This document shows positions 33,105 to 40,913 of a DNA stretch of 40,913 nt, piece after piece. Under the pieces are notes generated by a model. It saw only the letters and a list, made by a program, of their open reading frames with translations, searched no databases and was not told where the DNA came from. The DNA is from Bacillota bacterium (GTDB lineage Bacteria; Bacillota; Sulfobacillia; Sulfobacillales; JAIMBI01), in NCBI GenBank assembly GCA_021820465.1, contig JAKADP010000015.1, positions 1 to 40,913 on the forward strand, read 5' to 3'. The first letter of the stretch is position 1; every line of letters starts with the position of its first letter. Made by a program: the position numbers and the translations under genes.

Positions 33105-33614
33105 TTGAGCGAAAGTCAGGATATGGAGGGCCGCCTGCCGCACCTCACCGCTGCGGGGGAGGTGCACATGGTGGACGTGGGAGCCAAACCCGATACCGTG
33201 CGCACGGCCAGCGCCCAGGGGTGGCTGGCGGCCCGGCCCGACGTCATCGCCTTAGTGCGGGACGGCACCGCGGCCAAAGGCGATGTGCTGGCCGTGGCGC
33301 GGGTGGCCGGCATCCAGGGCGCCAAGCACACCGCCGACCTGATCCCGCTGGCGCACCCGCTGGCGCTCACCGGCACCACCGTGGCCATCACGCTGGAACC
33401 GGACCGCATTCGTGTGGACACGACCGTGACCACCCGCGGCCCCACCGGGGTCGAGATGGAGGCGCTGACCGGGACGGCTGCCGCGTGCCTTACCCTCTAC
33501 GACATGCTGAAGGCGCACGACCGGGCGATGGTGCTCGGCCCCATTCAGCTGGTGAGCAAAACGGGCGGGCGCACGGGCACCTGGCGCCGCGAGGACGCGG
33601 CGGCTCATGAGTGA
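33105..33614 (+). CDS. moaC: Cyclic pyranopterin monophosphate synthase
   Basis: About 169 residues. With MoaA it converts GTP to cyclic pyranopterin monophosphate, the first intermediate of molybdenum cofactor. The family string is plain: HMVDVGAKPDTVRTA, KGDVLAVARVAGIQGAKHT, LIPLAHPLAL, GVEMEALTG and YDMLKAHD, with the catalytic lysine and aspartate regions present. TTG 33105 is proposed as start because AAGGAG stands seven bases before it; ATG 33123 would give 163 residues and is also plausible. It overlaps mog by eight bases. MoaA and the other cofactor genes are not in the window. Confidence 0.93.
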   Translation: MSESQDMEGRLPHLTAAGEVHMVDVGAKPDTVRTASAQGWLAARPDVIALVRDGTAAKGDVLAVARVAGIQGAKHTADLIPLAHPLALTGTTVAITLEPDRIRVDTTVTTRGPTGVEMEALTGTAAACLTLYDMLKAHDRAMVLGPIQLVSKTGGRTGTWRREDAAAHE

Positions 33615-34113
33615 GCGGGCGGCTGCGGCCGTAGTCACGACGAGCGACGCGGGCTATCGGGGGCTGCGCGGCGACGAGAGCGGCGACCTTTTGGCGGCGT
33701 GGGTCGCGGGGCGCTTTCGGCTGGCGGCCCGCATCCTGCTGCCCGACGACGTGGACCGCGTCATCGGGACCCTCTATGGCTTAGCTGCCCGAGGCGTCCG
33801 CCTGGTGCTCACGACGGGCGGAACCGGCCTCGGCCCCCGCGACATCACAGCCGAGGCGGTGGAGCGGGTGGCGGTGCGGCGCGTGCCGGGCATCGAGGAG
33901 GCGCTGCGCGCCAGCGCGCGCGGCGCGCTGCCGGCCGCGATGCTGTCGCGCCAGGTGGCGGGGGTGGCGGGCGGCATGGTGATGGTGGCGCTGCCCGGCT
34001 CGCCGCGCGCGGTGGCCGAGGGGCTGGCGGTGTTGGAGCCGGTGCTGCCGCACCTGTTGGACTTGGTGGCGGGCCGCACGCGCCACCCCGCGCCGGAAAC
34101 CCCCACCCCCTGA
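33607..34113 (+). CDS. mog: Molybdopterin adenylyltransferase-like protein (MogA/MoaB family)
   Basis: A 168-residue MoCF-domain protein. Members adenylate molybdopterin before molybdenum insertion. Visible are the N-terminal AAVVTTSDAGYRG, DESGDLL, the LVLTTGGTGLGPRDITAEAV hallmark with the catalytic Asp, and MVMVALPGSPRAV near the end. MogA and MoaB are hard to tell apart, and in Gram-positives a MoaB-type protein often does this work. The ATG overlaps the moaC stop, so coupled translation with moaC is likely. A CIRCE-controlled promoter follows 38 bases after the stop. Confidence 0.9.
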   Translation: MSERAAAAVVTTSDAGYRGLRGDESGDLLAAWVAGRFRLAARILLPDDVDRVIGTLYGLAARGVRLVLTTGGTGLGPRDITAEAVERVAVRRVPGIEEALRASARGALPAAMLSRQVAGVAGGMVMVALPGSPRAVAEGLAVLEPVLPHLLDLVAGRTRHPAPETPTP

Positions 34114-34151
34114 AATCTGGAGAAAAAATTTATCGGGAGGGCGCGTCGGGG

Positions 34152-34179
34152 TTGACTTTGCCCCCCGGCCCGCTATAGT
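34152..34179 (+). promoter_or_regulatory. Sigma-A-type promoter of groES-groEL
   Basis: TTGACT (34152-34157), a 16-base spacer and TATAGT (34174-34179). Both boxes match five of six consensus positions. The transcription start would fall close to the left arm of the CIRCE element, as usual for HrcA-controlled promoters. Confidence 0.75.
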
Positions 34180-34192
34180 AAGCCTGGAGCCG

Positions 34193-34219
34193 TTAGCACT
34201 CGTCTGGACTGAGTGCTAA
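34193..34219 (+). promoter_or_regulatory. CIRCE operator (HrcA binding site)
   Basis: TTAGCACTC, nine bases (GTCTGGACT), GAGTGCTAA: a perfect match to the CIRCE consensus. HrcA bound here represses the chaperonin operon until heat shock. hrcA itself is not in the window. Confidence 0.97.
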
Positions 34220-34255
34220 CAAGTGTGATAAACACCTTTCCAAGGAGGCAGGAAC

Positions 34256-34558
34256 ATGGACATCCGTCCGCTGGCCGATAAGGTCGTGGTCGAGGTTGTT
34301 GAGGAGGAGAAAACCGCCTCCGGCATCGTGCTGCCGGATGTGGCCAAGGACAAGCCGCAGAAGGCCAAAGTGGTGGCGGTGGGCGCGGGCCGCTGGCTGG
34401 CGAATGGCCAGCGCGTGCCGGTCGAAGTGGCCGTGGGCGACGTCGTGCTGTTCACGCCCGGCGCGGGCACCAAGCTCAAAGTGGGCGATCGGGCGCTCTT
34501 GGTGCTGAACGAGCTGGATTTGGTGGCGGTGCTGGAGACGGCCAACGTCGCGGTCTAG
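34256..34558 (+). CDS. groES: Co-chaperonin GroES
   Basis: A 100-residue co-chaperonin that caps the GroEL ring. It has the family opening IRPLADKVVVEVVEEEKTASGIVLPD, the mobile loop (about residues 17-33), VAVGDVVLFTPGAGTKLKVGDRALLVLNELDLVAVL at the end. It differs slightly from common GroES in GDRALLVLNELD where most have KVDGEEYLIL-E-DIL. The ATG follows AAGGAGG at seven bases. It is first in the operon with groEL 52 bases on, under a promoter with a perfect CIRCE element. Confidence 0.96.
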   Translation: MDIRPLADKVVVEVVEEEKTASGIVLPDVAKDKPQKAKVVAVGAGRWLANGQRVPVEVAVGDVVLFTPGAGTKLKVGDRALLVLNELDLVAVLETANVAV

Positions 34559-34598
34559 CCGCGCGGGCTGGGAGATTTGGATCCAAACACATTGATAG

Positions 34599-36239
<1,641 letters not shown>

Positions 36240-36254
36240 CACGGCTTCACGCGG

Positions 36255-36281
36255 GCGGGACCCTCTTTTAGGGGGTCCCGC
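36255..36281 (+). terminator. Rho-independent-type terminator after groEL
   Basis: GCGGGACCC and GGGTCCCGC form a 9-bp stem (36255-36263 with 36273-36281) around a T-rich loop, followed by TCTGCTTTGG. The T-tract is weak. It begins 16 bases after the groEL stop. Confidence 0.7.
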
Positions 36282-36288
36282 TCTGCTT

Positions 36289-36313
36289 TGGCCGAGGGGA
36301 ATCCCCTCGGCCA
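36289..36313 (+). terminator. Second hairpin terminator after groEL
   Basis: TGGCCGAGGGG and CCCCTCGGCCA form a perfect 11-bp stem around a 3-base loop (AAT), followed by GGTTCTTTAC. It stands directly behind the first hairpin, probably as a back-up terminator. Confidence 0.6.
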
Positions 36314-36385
36314 GGTTCTTTACAACCTCAGGCCAACATGGTGAGATCGTCCTGGCACATTGAGCCGGCAATGGAGGATAACAGC

Positions 36386-36406
36386 ATGGCTCGCCGGGCA
36401 TCCTGA
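36386..36406 (+). other. Six-codon leader reading frame (MARRAS)
   Basis: ATG 36386 is preceded by GGAGG at eight bases, an ideal ribosome binding site, but the frame ends after six codons. It is in the same frame as the gene at 36449, separated by two stops. It may be a leader peptide or chance. A weak promoter-like pair (TTTACA 36319, 17 bases, TGAGAT) lies upstream. Confidence 0.25.
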
Positions 36407-36433
36407 GAGTGATGTCGCAATCGAAGGGGGGAA

Positions 36434-36447
36434 CTCCCGCGCGGGAG
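36434..36447. promoter_or_regulatory. Palindrome covering the ribosome binding site of the next gene
   Basis: CTCCCGC-GCGGGAG is a perfect 14-base palindrome. Its right half contains the GGGAGG that would serve the gene starting at 36449. It could be an operator, or an RNA fold that hides the ribosome binding site. Confidence 0.4.
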
Positions 36448-36448
36448 G

Positions 36449-36985
36449 ATGATGGACGTTACGTTGGGTGAGATTGAGCGCGTTTCCCCGGAGGCCGCGG
36501 CGCGGGTGCGCGATGCGATTCGCCAGGGTCTCTTGTCGGCGGACCGCAAGACCGGAGTGGCGGGGCGGCCGTACCTGGTGCGGACCGAGGACGTGCTGAA
36601 GTGGGACGGGGCCTTGGAGCCCATCATGCGTCGGGTGGCGGCCGAGGGGACGGTGCCGACCGACGGCGGCGACGGCCGTGGGCGGCGGATGGCGGGCCGG
36701 CGTGTGTCTCGCGATGGCCTCGGGGCTCGGCTGGGGTCCGACGGCGAGGGCCGCGAGACGATGGGCCGCCTGTTGGCGCTCATGGAGGCACAGGCCGCCA
36801 TGATGCGGACGCTGGTGGACGGCATGAACCGCGCGAACGGGCAGCGGGAGGACCGGATCGACAAAATGCAGGACGAGCTGCAGCAGATGTCGTACAAGTT
36901 GGGCCAAGCCCATCAGGAGATTGGGCGGCTGGAGCGGCGCTTGGCAGACCGCCAAGGCCTGCTGGCGCGCACCGGCGAGGCGTAG
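36449..36985 (+). CDS. Unrecognised protein with HTH-like N terminus and C-terminal coiled coil
   Basis: A 178-residue protein. Residues about 1-60 (IERVSPEAAARVRDAIRQGLLSADRKTG, then YLVRTEDVLKWDG) read like a helix-turn-helix plus wing as in excisionase or MerR-like DNA-binding modules; this is a resemblance, not a family match. A basic, glycine-rich linker follows (GRGRRMAGRRVSRDG), then from about 100 to 172 a strongly charged coiled coil (ETMGRLLALMEAQAAMM, QREDRIDKMQDELQQM, IGRLERRLADRQ). GGGAGG abuts the first ATG (36449), too close for normal use; ATG 36452 or TTG 36464 could be the true start. DUF1540 follows two bases after its stop. Confidence 0.65.
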   Translation: MMDVTLGEIERVSPEAAARVRDAIRQGLLSADRKTGVAGRPYLVRTEDVLKWDGALEPIMRRVAAEGTVPTDGGDGRGRRMAGRRVSRDGLGARLGSDGEGRETMGRLLALMEAQAAMMRTLVDGMNRANGQREDRIDKMQDELQQMSYKLGQAHQEIGRLERRLADRQGLLARTGEA

Positions 36986-36987
36986 CG

Positions 36988-37161
36988 GTGGCGAACCAGG
37001 TGGTGGCCTGCACGGTAGGCGGCTGCCGCTACAACGAATATGGACAGCGCTGTGCTTTAAAGGAAGTGGCCATCGCCGCCGGGCGGCCGTCGGCCGGCGG
37101 CGGGGGGCCCAGCCCCGGGGAGGCGGCCGCCGCATTCTGCCAAAGTTTTGTGTCGAAGTGA
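36988..37161 (+). CDS. DUF1540 small cysteine-rich protein
   Basis: A 57-residue protein with the DUF1540 pattern: VVACTVGGCRYNEYGQRC (Cys8, Cys13, Cys22), a short variable part, then AFCQSF (Cys51). The four cysteines probably bind a metal. DUF1540 proteins are common in Bacillota and are of unknown function. The GTG follows GGCGAGG at seven bases and begins two bases after the upstream stop, so the two genes are likely cotranscribed. A clear terminator overlaps the stop codon. It is easily missed because a longer frame starting inside the neighbouring gene hides its true start. Confidence 0.85.
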   Translation: MANQVVACTVGGCRYNEYGQRCALKEVAIAAGRPSAGGGGPSPGEAAAAFCQSFVSK

Positions 37162-37186
37162 GAGGTGGGGCGGCCCCACCTCTTTT
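37161..37186 (+). terminator. Rho-independent terminator after DUF1540 gene
   Basis: AGAGGTGGGG and CCCCACCTCT form a perfect 10-bp stem (37161-37170 with 37174-37183) with a CGG loop, followed by TTT. The first base overlaps the stop codon. Confidence 0.85.
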
Positions 37187-37227
37187 CCGTGAGCCCGGGG
37201 GAGCGGCCGCTCCGAATGTGTACAATA

Positions 37228-37258
37228 CCAGCAGCACCAGCAGCACCAGCAGCACCAG
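37228..37258 (+). repeat. Tandem repeat, 3.4 copies of CCAGCAGCA
   Basis: Three perfect 9-base units and four further bases, 48 bases before the start of the MerR-type gene and two bases after a TACAAT (37221-37226) that could be its -10 box. If that promoter is used, the array lies at the beginning of the leader. Confidence 0.88.
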
Positions 37259-37305
37259 GCGCCGCCGAGCACAGGCGCGCCGCGCGGCGGAGAGGGGGGC
37301 GTCTC

Positions 37306-37716
37306 GTGGATGGCAGGGAGGCGGTATCCATTGGCGTGGTGGAAGACGCGACCGGCCTAACGGCCCGGCAGATTCGCTACTACGAGCGCTGGGGGCTCGT
37401 GGAGCCCGGGCGGTCGGCCGGGCGCCATCGCCAGTATACCTGGGACGACGTCGACCGCTTGAAGGACATTCGCCGGCGCCTCATGGCGGGCCAATCCCTG
37501 GCGGCCGTGCGGGAGGCGATGATGGCCCGCTCCGCGGAGGCGTCCGCTCCCTCTCCGGACGCCACGGACGCGGCCAGCCACTTTCGCGGCCAGGCGTGGG
37601 TGCGGCGGCATGGGGGCCGGGGGGGCGCCGCCCCCTCCCCCCTGCAGCGGGCGCTGGCCGCGGACCAGCATGCCGATCTCGGCGAGCCAGAGGCCGGCGG
37701 CGAACGAGAGGAGTGA
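37306..37716 (+). CDS. MerR-family regulator resembling GlnR/TnrA
   Basis: A 136-residue protein. Residues about 8-75 form the winged HTH: VSIGVVEDATGLTARQIRYYERWGLVEPGRS, then RQYTWDDVDRLKDIRRRLMAGQSLAAVREAM. The LTARQIRYYE...GLV-P-R string is very like that of GlnR and TnrA of Bacillota, which respond to feedback-inhibited glutamine synthetase. No effector-binding cysteines of the metal-sensing MerR type are seen. The C-terminal part (about 80-136) is low-complexity and unlike a standard effector domain. GTG 37306 has GAGAGGGGGG six bases upstream; the longer open frame includes the tandem repeat and is not needed. It is followed four bases on by hpt and then guaA, so purine genes may be its targets. 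Confidence 0.8.
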   Translation: MDGREAVSIGVVEDATGLTARQIRYYERWGLVEPGRSAGRHRQYTWDDVDRLKDIRRRLMAGQSLAAVREAMMARSAEASAPSPDATDAASHFRGQAWVRRHGGRGGAAPSPLQRALAADQHADLGEPEAGGEREE

Positions 37717-37720
37717 CGGG

Positions 37721-38265
37721 ATGGCACCACCGTATCCGGGGGAGCGCACCGAACCACTAGTCAGGCAGGAGCAGATTGCGCACAAAGTCGAAGTGCTGGG
37801 GCGCCGGATCACGGCAGACTATGAGCAGAAGCCGCTGACGCTGATCGTGATCTTAAAGGGAGCATTCATGTTTGCTGCGGACCTCGCGCGGCACATTGAC
37901 CTACCCATCACCATGGATTTCATGGCGCTGTCGTCGTACGGCGAATCGACCCGGTCGTCAGGCATCGTCAGGATCCAAAAGGACTTGGATCGCAGTGTGG
38001 ATGGGCGCCACGTCCTGATTGTGGAAGATATCGTGGATACCGGCCTCACGCTGAACTATCTCTTCGGCCACCTGAAGGCACGGGGGCCGCTGTCGCTGCG
38101 CATCTGCACGCTCTTGGACAAGCCCGACCGCCGCAAGGTGGCCGTCCCGCTGCACTACAAGGGCTTTGAGATTCCCGACCAGTTTGTGGTGGGCTATGGC
38201 TTGGACGTGGACGAGCGGTACCGGAATCTCCCCGACGTCTGCCGCCTGATCTCGGAGGGAGAGGC

Positions 38266-38269
<4 letters not shown>
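37721..38269 (+). CDS. hpt: Hypoxanthine(-guanine) phosphoribosyltransferase
   Basis: A 182-residue type I phosphoribosyltransferase that salvages hypoxanthine (and guanine) with PRPP to IMP/GMP. The PRPP-binding motif is HVLIVEDIVDTGLTL (residues about 97-111). IVILKGAFMFAADLARHI is the conserved early strand, and DFMALSSYGESTRSSG is the flexible loop with the catalytic Ser-Tyr pair. Near the C terminus, GFEIPDQFVVGYGLDVDERYRNLP is typical of the enzyme from Bacillota. ATG 37721 follows GAGAGGAG. It overlaps guaA by four bases. Confidence 0.94.
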
Positions 38270-39819
<1,550 letters not shown>

Positions 39820-39844
39820 CAGTGGGAGTAGAGAGCCTAGACCC

Positions 39845-39876
39845 AGGAGGAGCCCGCCGCTTGGCGGGCTCCTCCT
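39845..39876. terminator. Bidirectional terminator between guaA and the YflT-like gene
   Basis: AGGAGGAGCCCGCC and GGCGGGCTCCTCCT form a perfect 14-bp stem around a GCTT loop, between two convergent genes. No T-run follows on either strand, so its strength is uncertain. Confidence 0.7.
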
Positions 39877-39892
39877 GCATCGGCGCTCTCCG

Positions 39893-40375
39893 TCAGTGCA
39901 CCACCTGCACGTGCTCCGTGTGCCGCTTGAGGATGTCGGCCGCCCGGTCGCTCTTGGGGGAGTCGACCAGGACGATGGCCTCGCCCCGCTCCACGTCCCG
40001 CTGCAGCCGATGCCCCTCGCTGGCGGGCACGCCCCAGTCGATGAAGGCGCCGGCGAGTCCGCCGGCCGCCCCCATGCCCAGCGTGGCGGCCAGCGGGCCC
40101 AGCGCCAAAATGGGCCCAATCCCGGGAATGATCAGGAGCCCGGCACTGGCCAGCAGGCCAGCGCCTGCGCCCACGCCCGCGCCAATGGCGGTGCCGTCCC
40201 ACAAGCTGTCGTGGCCGTGGGCGGCGTCCCCGCCCTCATGTCTTTCGACCTTGCCAGTGCGTGGATCTTTGGCCACCAGGGACACGTCGCGGTCGGAGAA
40301 TCCTTCGTGTTTGAGATCCTCGATTGCGCGCTCGGCCTTGTCTGCGTCCTGAAACCGACCAATCACCTTGCCCAC
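39893..40375 (-). CDS. YflT/general-stress-protein-17M-like protein with glycine-zipper segment
   Basis: A 160-residue protein. The N-terminal module (GKVIGRFQDADKAERAIEDL, then FSDRDVSLVAKD) is like the YflT/GsiB-associated general stress domain found in Bacillota. A central glycine- and alanine-rich hydrophobic stretch (AIGAGVGAGAGLLASAG, ALGPLAATLGMGAAGGLAGAF, about 63-112) could insert in the membrane or pack as a glycine zipper. The C terminus (GEAIVLVDSPK, AADILKRH) looks like a second half of the same ferredoxin-like fold. Function is unknown; relatives are stress-induced. The GTG start is preceded by GGAGAGG. It is a single gene convergent with guaA. Confidence 0.75.
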   Translation of the reverse strand: MGKVIGRFQDADKAERAIEDLKHEGFSDRDVSLVAKDPRTGKVERHEGGDAAHGHDSLWDGTAIGAGVGAGAGLLASAGLLIIPGIGPILALGPLAATLGMGAAGGLAGAFIDWGVPASEGHRLQRDVERGEAIVLVDSPKSDRAADILKRHTEHVQVVH

Positions 40376-40612
40376 GCCATCACCTCTCCGCTAGCTAGCG
40401 TCCCTGCGAATCCGGGATTCATACGGCCTGCCGGTGGGCGCGGCGCGGCGGTGCGGCGCAAATCCTGACAAAAAGTTTCTTGGGTGGGCAGCAGCCGGTA
40501 CACTACTCAGGATCTAGCGCCCAACAGCAGCCAGGCCGTCATGAATCCATGTGAAGTGCCTGGGATTGAAAGAGGGCAGCGGCCTAGGACCAGCCAGTCA
40601 GGAGGTTTTGCC

Positions 40613-40913
40613 ATGCGGGCATCGCACCGCACGGGGTTCCGTGCATTGACCTTGGCGTCCAGCTTGGTGTGGATGAGTGTGGTGCCGGCGGCGGCGGTGG
40701 TGGCGGCCAGCGGGCCGACCGTGACGCCGGGGTCGGTCACGCTCACGGCCACCAGCCACACGGCGCCCGTGGGCGGGCAGGTCACGTTTACGGCGGCGGC
40801 CCAGGACCCAGGCGGGACACCGGAGTACCAGTGGTGGGTGGAGGCGCCCACGGGCCAGTGGACCGACCTGCAGAACTATTCGACGCACAACACGTTCACG
40901 CTGGCCACCCCGT
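40613..40913 (+). CDS. Start of a secreted protein with Ig-like/PKD-type repeats, truncated by the window end
   Basis: The first 100 residues are visible. A signal peptide (basic MRASHRTGFR, hydrophobic ALTLASSLVWMSVVPAAAVVA) is followed by a beta-rich Ig-like region: VTPGSVTLTATSH, GGQVTFTAAAQDPGG, then EYQWWVEAPTGQWTDLQNYS and NTFTLATP. The Y-WW/F-V---GQWT-LQ-YS pattern resembles repeat modules on extracellular proteins of acidophilic and thermophilic Bacillota. The function depends on the missing remainder. The ATG has GGAGG seven bases upstream. It is the first gene on its strand after a gap of about 240 bases from the divergent YflT-like gene. Confidence 0.75.
   Translation, partial: MRASHRTGFRALTLASSLVWMSVVPAAAVVAASGPTVTPGSVTLTATSHTAPVGGQVTFTAAAQDPGGTPEYQWWVEAPTGQWTDLQNYSTHNTFTLATP

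Noticed and set aside
36601-37161. A 186-codon frame starting inside the gene at 36449 and ending with DUF1540
   Set aside because: Only the last 57 codons match DUF1540 and have a ribosome binding site; the earlier part is the neighbouring gene read out of frame.
37165-37305. N-terminal extension of the MerR-type protein encoding Ala-Ala-Pro repeats
   Set aside because: It overlaps a likely promoter and the tandem repeat; GTG 37306 has a much better ribosome binding site and fits the family length.

Overview
The window (40.9 kb, GC-rich, by eye about two thirds G+C) looks like chromosomal DNA of a high-GC Bacillota (Firmicute), possibly of the Sulfobacillus/Thermaerobacter/Symbiobacterium kind. 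The reasons are strong AGGAGG-type ribosome binding sites paired with many GTG and TTG starts, a perfect HrcA/CIRCE operator in front of groES-groEL, a GlnR-like MerR regulator, a DUF1540 peptide and a YflT-like stress protein. The placement is an inference from gene content; no rRNA or tRNA gene was seen.

Layout. 1-1.25 kb holds wreckage of two unrelated transposases (ISL3-type and ISAs1-type) and nothing intact. 1.3-8.8 kb is a six-gene minus-strand operon for a complex I / hydrogenase-4-like membrane complex (order C-E-F-G-I-B). Its large subunit has lost every cysteine ligand of the NiFe site, and its NuoB-like subunit carries a fused half-ferredoxin, so this is an Ehr-type (energy-converting hydrogenase-related) complex and not a hydrogenase. 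It has its own sigma-A-like promoter and a long leader with a hairpin. 9.2-12.6 kb holds a GNAT acetyltransferase, a methyltransferase divergent from a LysR regulator with a clear LysR box between them, and an alpha/beta hydrolase. 12.7-14.8 kb is a K+-independent H+-pyrophosphatase with its own promoter and terminator.

14.9-25.5 kb is mostly plus-strand housekeeping: thiL, then tsaE-tsaB-rimI-tsaD (tRNA t6A synthesis and a ribosomal-protein acetyltransferase, interrupted by one opposing membrane-protein gene), a gamma-carbonic-anhydrase-like protein, murC, guaB, murA and a thiolase. 25.5-33 kb is accessory: an APH-fold protein with an altered catalytic motif, a transposase scrap, a dynamin-like GTPase, a nitronate-monooxygenase-like flavoprotein, a strongly structured 90-nt inverted-repeat element, a GrpB/P-loop-kinase fusion, a small membrane protein and a polysaccharide deacetylase. 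33-36.3 kb holds moaC-mog (molybdenum cofactor) and CIRCE-controlled groES-groEL. 36.4-39.9 kb holds an unrecognised coiled-coil protein, DUF1540, then a GlnR-like regulator with hpt and guaA (purine salvage and GMP synthesis). The right end holds a YflT-like protein and the start of a secreted protein cut by the window edge.

The genes do not form one system. The most unusual material is the NiFe-less hydrogenase-like complex with its single-cluster half-ferredoxin fusion, the 90-nt structured element at 30.5 kb, the GrpB-kinase fusion and the altered APH-fold protein.
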